NCBI RefSeq assembly: GCF_900130025.1 | Contig: NZ_FQXR01000003.1 | Span: 124,001-188,000, forward strand | Reading direction: 5' to 3' | Origin: Sporanaerobacter acetigenes DSM 13106 | Lineage (GTDB): Bacteria > Bacillota > Clostridia > Tissierellales > Sporanaerobacteraceae | Length of the DNA stretch: 64,000 nucleotides | In this document: positions 16,263 to 23,927 of the stretch, one piece after another | Position numbering within the stretch: the stretch's first letter is position 1 | Layout of the letters: each line of letters begins with the position of its first letter | Notes under the pieces: generated by a model | What the model saw: the letters and a program-made list of their open reading frames with translations, nothing else | Databases searched by the model: none | What the model was told of the DNA's origin: nothing | Program-made: the position numbers and the translations under genes

Positions 16263-17567
16263 ATGAATGTAAAAATAATGAAAAGCTCAATTTTAAGAAC
16301 CTTAAATGGCGAATACTACAATTTTTATCTAAATCAAAACAATAAACTTATGATGGACAAATTTAACTCTTTAAATAGTCTTATGAGTACTTCTTTAGTA
16401 GCCAATGAATATATATTAGATTTTTCTGCTTTTATAGATGAAAAAGATAAAGTTCATTTGATTTATTTGTTGAAAGATGGAAATTTAATTTATTCTATAT
16501 ACTTTAATGATAAATGGTCAGAAAGCTTAGTTGGAAAATTTAATTTAAAATCTAATATTTATAATAATCTTTCTATATACATAATAGAAAATGTAATATA
16601 CATCTTTTATGCCTATGCAAATTTAATTAACAAAAAAATTTGGACCATGGAAGTAATCATTGGCAACAAGACTAATTGGACTAAAAAAAGAATTACAACC
16701 ATATTGTCTGAAAATTCGTTTAACTCATTTCGTGTTGATTATGACAAAATAGGAAATATTCATTTTGTATATACATCTAGAGAAGGAGAAATAAATCAAG
16801 TATATTATACTTTTTATAATACTTATATGAGAAATTGGAATCAAATACCATTCCAAATTTCTGATTCAAATACAAGTAATCTATTTCCATATTTATTTGT
16901 GGATTCAAAAGACAATATACACATATTATGGTATACACTAAAAAATAAAGATTATGAACTTCAATATAAAAAACTCTCTCCAAACGGCAAAGACAAATAT
17001 AAATGGAGAAGTATTAATTTACCTTCTATAAAAAACTGTACATTTACTCCCATTATGTTTGAATCAAAAGATACTTTAAAAATTGTATATTTAAAAAATA
17101 AAACTATAAATTCATTATATTCGCTAGATAATGGTGAATCTTGGAACATAAATGATAAAATTAATCTACATTCAGAAAATTTCCATTTCTCGAATTACAT
17201 ATCTAATTTTGGAAAAGATTATTTCCTGGGAAAATCAAACAACTTCTATTGCAAAATAAACAATGAAATACTATTTTATTTTAAAGATAATCATGATGAT
17301 AATCTAAAAATAGAAATGGAAACTTCAGAATCCCTTCATGAAAATATAGAAAATAAAAACAATGAAGGAATAGAAAAGTTTCCAGAAACAAAAGAAACAG
17401 ATGATTTAACTAAATTAAAAGAAAGTATGACAGAAATGAGCAATACAATCAAAGAAATTCAAATATCTATAGATAATATGGAAGATGATATACTTACATT
17501 AAAAAAGACAATTAAAAAAAAAGATGATGTGAATTTTTTAGAAAAATTACTTGCTTTTTTTAAATAA
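16263..17567 (+). CDS. Unknown protein: beta-propeller-like repeats plus C-terminal coiled coil
   Basis: No named family is recognised. The 434-residue protein has at least five repeats of about 45-50 residues carrying the pattern D-x-x-G/N-x-I-H-x-x-Y/W followed by an aromatic strand and W, for example DEKDKVHLIYLLKDG, DYDKIGNIHFVYTS and DSKDNIHILWYTL. This is typical of BNR/sialidase-like or YVTN-like propeller blades. From about residue 345 an acidic linker leads to a heptad-like coiled coil (LKESMTEMSNTIKEIQISI) and an amphipathic end FLEKLLAFFK. There is no signal peptide. The ATG at 16263 has AAGGGG upstream. It is the first of four plus-strand genes and sits among glycan genes; a sugar-binding or scaffold role on the spore or cell surface is a guess. 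Confidence 0.7.
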   Translation: MNVKIMKSSILRTLNGEYYNFYLNQNNKLMMDKFNSLNSLMSTSLVANEYILDFSAFIDEKDKVHLIYLLKDGNLIYSIYFNDKWSESLVGKFNLKSNIYNNLSIYIIENVIYIFYAYANLINKKIWTMEVIIGNKTNWTKKRITTILSENSFNSFRVDYDKIGNIHFVYTSREGEINQVYYTFYNTYMRNWNQIPFQISDSNTSNLFPYLFVDSKDNIHILWYTLKNKDYELQYKKLSPNGKDKYKWRSINLPSIKNCTFTPIMFESKDTLKIVYLKNKTINSLYSLDNGESWNINDKINLHSENFHFSNYISNFGKDYFLGKSNNFYCKINNEILFYFKDNHDDNLKIEMETSESLHENIENKNNEGIEKFPETKETDDLTKLKESMTEMSNTIKEIQISIDNMEDDILTLKKTIKKKDDVNFLEKLLAFFK

Positions 17568-17841
17568 GATAATTCAATTTTTTAATTGTCTTTTTCCCAT
17601 TTTTTCTTTCAATACAATGGAGACTTTCTATATTAGTATTCAATCTACTGGTCTCATTTTTTAGAATTTCTAGATAATTTATATCTTTAAATTTGATAGA
17701 ATAGCTACATCCAGCTTTTAATCCACATGGTGTTGAAATAAGCTGAAAACAGCTATATCCTAGATTTTCTAATATATATTGAATTTGTATAGCATAATTT
17801 TTAGATTCAAATATAGCTACATAATATTTTTCATCTTTCAT
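17560..17841 (-). CDS. DUF3343 family protein
   Basis: A 93-residue protein matching DUF3343 (PF11823), a family of small putative sulfur/selenium-carrier proteins usually near selenium metabolism or cysteine desulfurase genes. The family's central CGLKAGCSYSIKF with two cysteines four residues apart is present, followed by a short helical C-terminus. The ATG at 17841 with AGAGGTG at good spacing is chosen over the GTG at 17850. Its 3' end overlaps the convergent propeller gene by eight bases. Here it stands alone between a propeller gene and a glycosyltransferase, so its partner is unclear. Confidence 0.75.
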   Translation of the reverse strand: MKDEKYYVAIFESKNYAIQIQYILENLGYSCFQLISTPCGLKAGCSYSIKFKDINYLEILKNETSRLNTNIESLHCIERKNGKKTIKKLNYLI

Positions 17842-17932
17842 TTTTTTCACCTCTTTATATTATAAATACTTTAAAGACACACATTGGTTACATATAATTT
17901 ATAGGTATATAAATGAAATAAGGAGTATAAAC

Positions 17933-18685
17933 ATGAATATGAATGTTTTATTTCCCTCGACCAAATTCATTAAAATTAAGCCCTATGATTTAAATGAGCT
18001 TTCCAATAAAGGAGTATCTGTGATTACTTCAACTAATAGATTAAACTGTATGGACAATATATTTAATAATTATTTGAATCAATCTTTTTTAAAAAAAGAA
18101 CTAATAATAATATTAAACAATAATTTATTAAACCTGAAAGAATGGGAAAAAAAAGCAAATAAATACAAAGACATAAGAGTTTATCAATTAGATGAAAAAA
18201 AGTCTTTGGGAGAATGCTTAAATTATGCCGTAGAAAAAGCAAATTATCAAATAATAGCTAAATTTGATGATGATGATTTTTATGCCCATGAATATATTAA
18301 GGAATCAATAAAGCCTTTTCTCTATACTGAGGCAAGCATAATAGGTAAATCTACTACATATATTTATTTTCAAAAAAATAGTATCCTAGCAATAAAGAAT
18401 CCCAAAAGAGAAAATAGATATACTTATAGAGTAGAAGGAGCTACTATGTTGATAGATAAAGATGTATTTAAAAATGTAAAATTTCCAAATAAAAACATTG
18501 GTGAAGATCTGGAATTTTGTAAAAGTTGTATAAAAAAAGGTTATAGGATTTTTTCTACCAGCAAATATTATTATATCTATATAAGACACAACAATCACAC
18601 CTGGAATATTGATGATGATGAATTGATAAAGCAATGCAAAGTGATAGGAAAACTAGAGTCTCCAATAGATATACCCATTTTCTAA
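17933..18685 (+). CDS. Family 2-type glycosyltransferase (paralogue 1)
   Basis: A 250-residue cytosolic GT-A fold glycosyltransferase. The nucleotide-sugar binding start is GVSVITSTNRLNCMDNIF, the acidic metal-binding run is AKFDDDDFYAHEYI, and the acceptor-side motif is VEGATMLIDKDVF with GEDLEFCKSCIKKGYRIF and a His-rich RHNNHTW near the end. It has about 25 extra N-terminal residues compared with its paralogue at 20092. The ATG has AAGGAG upstream. The last 33 bases overlap the end of the convergent sugar dehydrogenase gene. Donor and acceptor are unknown; the context points to a surface or spore polysaccharide or glycoprotein. Confidence 0.85.
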   Translation: MNMNVLFPSTKFIKIKPYDLNELSNKGVSVITSTNRLNCMDNIFNNYLNQSFLKKELIIILNNNLLNLKEWEKKANKYKDIRVYQLDEKKSLGECLNYAVEKANYQIIAKFDDDDFYAHEYIKESIKPFLYTEASIIGKSTTYIYFQKNSILAIKNPKRENRYTYRVEGATMLIDKDVFKNVKFPNKNIGEDLEFCKSCIKKGYRIFSTSKYYYIYIRHNNHTWNIDDDELIKQCKVIGKLESPIDIPIF

Positions 18686-19963
18686 TACTTCTTTTTTATT
18701 AAACATTCCTTTTATATCAATTAGTATCTTTTCTTCATCCTTTTTATACATTTTACCTAAATCTTCTAAATTAAGTTTTAAAAATTCCTTATGAGGTACT
18801 GAAAATATGAGTACATCTGCATCTTTTATAGATTCTACAGAATGTAATTTTATATTGAAATCTCTCAAAACCTCTTCACTATTAGCAACTTGATCAACTA
18901 CCTCTACAATAGCTCCCCTCTCTTCCAGCCTTTTAACTATTTTAGCTACTTGAGTATTTCTTATATCTGAACAGTCTTCTTTAAATGTAATACCAAACAT
19001 AACTATTTTAACTTCATTTATTTTTTTGTTTTTAGAAGACAATATATCTAAAACATTATTAGCAATATATTCCTCCATATATTCATTTATATTTCTTGCT
19101 TCATCAATAATTTTAGGGTCATATCCTAACTCCCTAGCTTTGAACATTAAATAATAGGAATCCACTCCTATACAATGGCCTCCTACTAGTCCTGGAGTAA
19201 AATTTAAAAAATTCCACTTCGTCCTGGCACTTTCCAATACTTTATTTGTATCTATTTGAGCTTTATTTAGTATAATAGATATTTCATTCATAAGTGCTAT
19301 ATTTACATCTCTTTGTACATTTTCTACTAATTTTGATGCTTCTGCTACTTTTATATTCTCTACCCTATATACTCCAGCTTTTATTATCATTTCATATACT
19401 TTTGAAACTATTTCAACAGTTTCCTCATCTATACCAGCTACTATTTTTTTTATATTCTCAAGTCTATTTATGGTATCCCCTGGATTGATTCTCTCTGGAG
19501 AATAGGCTACTTTAAAATCTGTGCCCGCCTTTAATCTTGACTCAATTTCAAGTAATGGTATACATATTTCTTCTGTAATTCCTGGATAAACTGTAGATTC
19601 ATATACTACTATGGAACCTTTTGTAAGGTTTCTAGCCAACATTTCAGTAGCATTTATTACAAATTTTAAATCTGGTTCACCATTTACTACCGGTGTTGGA
19701 ACTGCAATAATAAAAAACTTTCCTTCTCTAAGGAGTTTCTCTTCATCAGTAAATATCACTCCAGCACTTTCTATTTCTTCTCTACTTATTTCTTTTGTAA
19801 TATCAATTCCTTTTTGCAAATTTTCTATTTTATTTTTATTTATATCAAATCCAATAACTGATGCTCTTTTAGCAAAAGCTATGGATAACGGCAATCCAAC
19901 ATATCCTAGTCCAACAACTACTATCTTAGCTTTCTTATTTTTTATTTCTTCATATAAATTCAT
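18653..19963 (-). CDS. Nucleotide-sugar 6-dehydrogenase (WecC/TviB/WbpA-like)
   Basis: A 436-residue four-electron dehydrogenase that oxidises C6 of a UDP-linked sugar (UDP-ManNAc, UDP-GlcNAc or UDP-GalNAc type) to the uronic acid. An N-terminal Rossmann domain opens IVVVGLGYVGLPLSIAFAKR. VAYSPERINPGD and the catalytic cysteine motif GLVGGHCIGVDSYYL follow, and the C-terminal UDP-binding domain holds GITFKEDCSDIRNTQ. The motif set favours the N-acetylhexosamine group over plain UDP-glucose dehydrogenase. The ATG at 19963 with AGGAGG upstream is preferred to 19993. It lies between two glycosyltransferase paralogues and reads against them. Confidence 0.9.
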   Translation of the reverse strand: MNLYEEIKNKKAKIVVVGLGYVGLPLSIAFAKRASVIGFDINKNKIENLQKGIDITKEISREEIESAGVIFTDEEKLLREGKFFIIAVPTPVVNGEPDLKFVINATEMLARNLTKGSIVVYESTVYPGITEEICIPLLEIESRLKAGTDFKVAYSPERINPGDTINRLENIKKIVAGIDEETVEIVSKVYEMIIKAGVYRVENIKVAEASKLVENVQRDVNIALMNEISIILNKAQIDTNKVLESARTKWNFLNFTPGLVGGHCIGVDSYYLMFKARELGYDPKIIDEARNINEYMEEYIANNVLDILSSKNKKINEVKIVMFGITFKEDCSDIRNTQVAKIVKRLEERGAIVEVVDQVANSEEVLRDFNIKLHSVESIKDADVLIFSVPHKEFLKLNLEDLGKMYKKDEEKILIDIKGMFNKKEVLENGYIYWRL

Positions 19964-19997
19964 CTTATCTCCTCCTAAAATGTCTCTTTTCATAAAT

Positions 19998-20024
19998 ATA
20001 ATATGTATAAGATAGTTAATAAGT
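19998..20024 (-). promoter_or_regulatory. Sigma-K-like promoter candidate for the sugar dehydrogenase
   Basis: The minus strand has AC (20023-20024), a 17-base spacer and CATATTAT (19998-20005), about 35 bases upstream of the ATG at 19963. Confidence 0.35.
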
Positions 20025-20091
20025 TAAATGTTGTAACAGAATATAAAATAAAAAATACATTAAATTAGGAACTCTATTAGGAGGTAAAAGC

Positions 20092-20805
20092 ATGAACTTT
20101 AAAGGTGTTTCAGTAATTACATGTACCAATAGAGAAAATTTCATTGACAATGTTTTTGAAAATTTTAATAGACAAAACTACAAGTTCAAAGAACTCATCA
20201 TAATAATAAATGACAACAATATAGATAAGTCTCTATATGATGAGAAATGTAAAAACCACAAAGATATTAGAGTTTATCAGATAAATCAAGCATATAATTT
20301 AGGATTTTGTCTGAACTTTGGCATAAAAAAAGCTAAAAAAAATGTAATAGCCAAATTTGATGATGATGACTATTACGGAGAAAAATATTTAGATGAGTGT
20401 ATGGAAGCTTTCAATTCTACAAACGCTGATATAGTTGGAAAATATACTTTCTTTATATATTTTGAAAATAATAATGCACTAGCCCTTAGAAAAAGAAGTC
20501 AAGAAAATTCCTTTGTCACCAATATAGCAGGTGCCACATTGGCATTTAAAGAAAGTGTATTTAAAAAGATAAAATTTAATACATCATTGAAAGCTGGAGT
20601 TGATACAGATTTTAGAAAGCGAGCCCTAAAAAATGGATTTAAAATTTATTCAACTTCTAAATATAATTTTGTTGTCCATAGACATGCAAATTCAAGAGAG
20701 CATACATGGAAAATAGAAGATAGCGAACTCTTAAAAGCATTTCCTATAATAGAATATACAAATGATTATAGAAAAATAGTTTCGCCCTTTGAGCCAAATT
20801 TATAA
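20092..20805 (+). CDS. Family 2-type glycosyltransferase (paralogue 2)
   Basis: A 237-residue GT-A glycosyltransferase clearly paralogous to the product of 17933-18685. It shares GVSVIT-TNR at the start, KDIRVYQ, the AKFDDDD metal site, GATL-F after the catalytic core and HTW near the end. The second half carries GVDTDFRKRALKNGFKIYSTSKY, matching the other copy's GEDLEFCKSCIKKGYRIFSTSKY. The ATG is preceded by TAGGAGG. The paralogues flank the divergent sugar dehydrogenase gene, suggesting a duplication followed by divergence of donor or acceptor. No membrane segment is seen. Confidence 0.85.
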   Translation: MNFKGVSVITCTNRENFIDNVFENFNRQNYKFKELIIIINDNNIDKSLYDEKCKNHKDIRVYQINQAYNLGFCLNFGIKKAKKNVIAKFDDDDYYGEKYLDECMEAFNSTNADIVGKYTFFIYFENNNALALRKRSQENSFVTNIAGATLAFKESVFKKIKFNTSLKAGVDTDFRKRALKNGFKIYSTSKYNFVVHRHANSREHTWKIEDSELLKAFPIIEYTNDYRKIVSPFEPNL

Positions 20806-20811
20806 AAAATA

Positions 20812-20837
20812 ACAAAATAAACTAGTATTCATAAACT
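20812..20837 (+). promoter_or_regulatory. Sigma-K-like promoter candidate for the third glycosyltransferase
   Basis: AC (20812-20813), a 16-base spacer and CATAAACT (20830-20837) lie about 40 bases upstream of the ATG at 20878, just after the stop of the previous glycosyltransferase gene. The AGGTATATAA that follows is also found in front of the glycosyltransferase at 17933. Confidence 0.35.
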
Positions 20838-20877
20838 TTAGGTATATAATATATCAAATATTGGAGGGAAATATTAA

Positions 20878-21588
20878 ATGAAAGATAATCAGACAAAAAT
20901 CATGATAATAGAAAGCTGCTTCAATGTATTGGCTATAAGAAAAGAAAGGCTGACTATTGATTGGATTGAAAATAGAATGAAAATCTTTATGAATTATACC
21001 TTAAAAAGCCTTAAAGCTCAAACAAATAAAAACTTCTTAGCTTTTATACAATATGATCCTAAAAGCAAGGACATAATAGAAACTGAAATCAAAAAATATG
21101 AAAAACTTCCTGCTAATGTGAAATTTGTAACACCAGAAGAATTTAAAAAAATAGTTGCAGAAAAAATAAAAAATTATGATTTGCTATATATGATAAGATT
21201 AGATTGTGATGATATGTATCACAAAACATTTATACAACAACTCTACGATATAAATCCTTCAAAACAAACAAAAGTCATCATAAATCAAAATGGATATATA
21301 TATGATTCTGTACAAAATAGAATAGCAAAATTTTTCTATACATCGCCAAATTATTATACCCTCATCTATGATGTAGATAAATATCTAGGTGGTGAAAGAT
21401 ACGAGCTTCCAGGAGGACATAACTATGTGATTAATCTGCCACATGAAATAATACCAAAACGCAACTATATTCGTCATGCCCATACCCACAATGATGTGAC
21501 TTGCTTCGAGAGATACAATATAAAAGATAAAGACATTATTAAAAATGAAAAAATGATAAATGAAATATTAAAAGACTTTATGGAATAG
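20878..21588 (+). CDS. Glycosyltransferase, putative rhamnosyltransferase-like
   Basis: A 236-residue protein with the layout of PF11316-type putative rhamnosyltransferases. IMIIESCFNVLA opens it, followed by the basic helix WIENRMKIFMNYTLKSLKAQT, a donor/metal motif MIRLDCDDMYH near residue 108 and LPGGHNYVINLPHEI towards the end. It is not closely related to the two upstream GT2 paralogues, though it shares the acidic metal site idea. TTGGAGGG precedes the ATG. It ends at a bidirectional terminator shared with the convergent aminotransferase. The sugar is unknown; the local supply suggests a dTDP-deoxyaminosugar or a uronic acid. Confidence 0.75.
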   Translation: MKDNQTKIMIIESCFNVLAIRKERLTIDWIENRMKIFMNYTLKSLKAQTNKNFLAFIQYDPKSKDIIETEIKKYEKLPANVKFVTPEEFKKIVAEKIKNYDLLYMIRLDCDDMYHKTFIQQLYDINPSKQTKVIINQNGYIYDSVQNRIAKFFYTSPNYYTLIYDVDKYLGGERYELPGGHNYVINLPHEIIPKRNYIRHAHTHNDVTCFERYNIKDKDIIKNEKMINEILKDFME

Positions 21589-21590
21589 AT

Positions 21591-21612
21591 AAAGACCTCA
21601 ACTGAGGTCTTT
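21591..21612. terminator. Bidirectional terminator between convergent genes
   Basis: AAAGACCTCA and TGAGGTCTTT pair perfectly around a two-base loop between the plus-strand glycosyltransferase and the minus-strand aminotransferase, with A/T-rich flanks on both sides. Confidence 0.75.
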
Positions 21613-22738
21613 AAATATATTTATAAATCATTTCTATAATATAATTGATTTCCGCATCTGTTAAGCCTGGATACATAGGGAGTCTCAACAATCTGCCACT
21701 TAAATCCTCTGTCACTTTTAATTGCCCCTTCTTATACCCTAATCTTTCTCCCATTGGTGATATATGAAGAGGTATATAGTGAAATATAGTTTCCACTCCA
21801 TGAATTTTCATTTCATTCATTAAATGATTTCTTTCAAATTCATTATTAAGCAACATATAAAATATATGATAGTTGCTTTTACAACAATCAGGAATTGTGG
21901 GAAGTTTGATTTTCCCTACAACTTCCAATTTTTTTAACCCTTTGTAGTACATTTTATAAATTTTCTTCCTCTTTTCATTTATTTCTTCAATTCTTTCAAA
22001 TTGTGCCCACAACATAGCTGCATTGATATCAGAAATAATATAGCTTGAGCCCACATCTACCCAAGTGTATTTATCCACTTCTCCTCTAAAAAATTTAGCT
22101 CTATCCGTTCCTTTTTCCCTTATTATTTCTGCTCTTCTCACCAATTCTTCATCATTATTTATAAGTATTGCTCCACCTTCTCCACATACATAATTTTTAG
22201 TTTCATGAAAACTATAACAACCTATATCCCCGATAGTCCCAAGATATTTTTGTTTGTATTTTGAATTTACTCCTTGTGCCGCATCTTCTACAACCTTTAG
22301 ATCGTTTTTCCTAGCAATATTCATTATTCTATCCATATCACAAGATACACCTGCATAATGAACAGGAAAAATTGCCTTTGTTTTATTTGTTATTTTTCGT
22401 TTTATATCTTCTGGATCAATATTTAATGTATCTTCCTCTATTTCTGCAAAAACTGGCACTGCACCTCTTAAAACTACTGCATTGGCAGTTGAAACAAAGG
22501 TATAAGATGGCATGATCACTTCATCTCCTTCTTTTAAATCCAAAAGAATAGCAGCCATATCTAACGCAGAACTACAAGATGTAGTAAGCAATGCCTTTTT
22601 AGTATTAAAAATTTCTTCTATAAACGTACTACATTTTTTAGAATAATATCCATCACCAGATAGTTTACCTCTGAAAATAGCATCTTCTATATATAATATT
22701 TCTTTTTTGGTCATATAAGGTTTATTAAATGGTATCAT
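21611..22738 (-). CDS. wecE: dTDP-4-amino-4,6-dideoxygalactose transaminase (WecE/RffA-like)
   Basis: A 375-residue DegT/DnrJ/EryC1 aminotransferase that should convert dTDP-4-keto-6-deoxyglucose to dTDP-4-amino-4,6-dideoxygalactose with PLP and glutamate. The start IPFNKPYMTKKE, the cofactor region TTSCSSALDMAA and VEDAAQGVNSKYK, the PLP lysine in SFHETKNYVCGEGGAILI, and the length all match the WecE/RffA subfamily. The substrate is supplied by the rmlA and rmlB products encoded just upstream. A terminator separates it from rmlA, so it is probably transcribed alone. No N-acetyltransferase for the product is present in the window. Confidence 0.88.
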   Translation of the reverse strand: MIPFNKPYMTKKEILYIEDAIFRGKLSGDGYYSKKCSTFIEEIFNTKKALLTTSCSSALDMAAILLDLKEGDEVIMPSYTFVSTANAVVLRGAVPVFAEIEEDTLNIDPEDIKRKITNKTKAIFPVHYAGVSCDMDRIMNIARKNDLKVVEDAAQGVNSKYKQKYLGTIGDIGCYSFHETKNYVCGEGGAILINNDEELVRRAEIIREKGTDRAKFFRGEVDKYTWVDVGSSYIISDINAAMLWAQFERIEEINEKRKKIYKMYYKGLKKLEVVGKIKLPTIPDCCKSNYHIFYMLLNNEFERNHLMNEMKIHGVETIFHYIPLHISPMGERLGYKKGQLKVTEDLSGRLLRLPMYPGLTDAEINYIIEMIYKYI

Positions 22739-22794
22739 TTATCCCATCCCCTTTTATTCTATTTATAAATTTACATTATTAACCTACAAAATTA

Positions 22795-22831
22795 AGTAGC
22801 AAGAAGAAAGTTTTTTAATCTTCTCGCTACT
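22795..22831 (-). terminator. Terminator after rmlA
   Basis: AGTAGC-N-AGAAGA pairs with TCTTCT-N-GCTACT (one internal mismatch, 11-base loop) 17 bases past the rmlA stop, followed on the minus strand by UUAAUUUUG. Confidence 0.6.
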
Positions 22832-22847
22832 AATATATTCTTTAAAT

Positions 22848-23912
22848 CTACTCTAATATGACTAAGCTATTTTTAGCTAATAAAAATGAACTAACTTTTC
22901 TTAATTGGGTACTTTTTTTAATAACAGATCCCTTTTCTACGATACTCGAATCAATTATAGAATCAATATCTGAAATATTGGATTCATCTAGTATAATACT
23001 ATTTTCAATTTGACAATTAGAGATAGAGACATTGTTCCCTAGTGATGTATAGGGACCTATATAAGAATTCTCTATCATAACACCATCTCCTATACTCACT
23101 GGTCCCCTAATGATACTATTTATTATTTTTGAATTTTCCTCAAGAATAATTTTACCAGAAATATCAGAAGATATAATCTCTCCCACTACATTCTCTTTGA
23201 TACCAATAAGCCTATTCATATTTTCTTTTAGTATATCCTCAGGTGTCCCTAAGTCCTTCCAATCACCTTCTAATATATCATAAGTTACATTATAACTATT
23301 ATCTAGTAGCCACTTTATAGCATCAGTTATCTCATATTCACCTCTCCAAGAAGATTTTATATTTTCACAAGCTTTAAATATACTAGAATCGAAAGCATAT
23401 ATACCAGTAATAGCTAAATTTGAAGGAGGATTTTTAGGCTTTTCAACTAAATCTACTATTTTCCCATTTAAAACATCAGCTACCCCAAATTGAGATGGAT
23501 TTTCAACTTCTTTCAATAATATACTACAGTTTACATTTTCGGAATTAAATTTATCTAGAAACTTTTTTAAACTAAACTTATACATATTATCTCCTAAAAT
23601 CATGATGAATTTTTCATTATCAATAAATTCCTTTGCCGAAACAACAGCATTAGCAAGTCCAATTGGTTTATCTTGATCTATATAAGTATATTTTATTTTT
23701 TCTCTTTTTTCGTAGAATCTTAATGCTTCATTAAAAGTATCTTCTTTTTGATTTGACAAAATTCCTATATCCACTATTCCTACTTCAACTAAGGAATCAA
23801 TTATATAAAATAGTATTGGTTTATTTGCTATAGGAATGAGCTGTTTTTGAACAGAAAGAGTCACAGGCCAAAGTCTGCTACCCGTTCCACCACACAATAT
23901 GAGAGTTTTCAT
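22848..23912 (-). CDS. rmlA: Glucose-1-phosphate thymidylyltransferase, long form
   Basis: A 354-residue nucleotidyltransferase making dTDP-glucose from glucose-1-phosphate and dTTP. The N-terminal MKTLILCGGTGSRLWPVT is the nucleotide loop, and KQLIPIANKPILFYIID, GLANAVVSAKEF and the metal site MILGDNMYK follow. After about residue 235 comes a left-handed beta-helix of hexapeptide repeats (IRGPVSIGDGVMIENSYIG), which marks the long RmlA form found in antibiotic and archaeal-type clusters rather than the 290-residue RfbA/RffH form. It lies 15 bases after rmlB, so both should be co-transcribed. Confidence 0.9.
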   Translation of the reverse strand: MKTLILCGGTGSRLWPVTLSVQKQLIPIANKPILFYIIDSLVEVGIVDIGILSNQKEDTFNEALRFYEKREKIKYTYIDQDKPIGLANAVVSAKEFIDNEKFIMILGDNMYKFSLKKFLDKFNSENVNCSILLKEVENPSQFGVADVLNGKIVDLVEKPKNPPSNLAITGIYAFDSSIFKACENIKSSWRGEYEITDAIKWLLDNSYNVTYDILEGDWKDLGTPEDILKENMNRLIGIKENVVGEIISSDISGKIILEENSKIINSIIRGPVSIGDGVMIENSYIGPYTSLGNNVSISNCQIENSIILDESNISDIDSIIDSSIVEKGSVIKKSTQLRKVSSFLLAKNSLVILE

Positions 23913-23927
23913 AATATAATCACCTCT

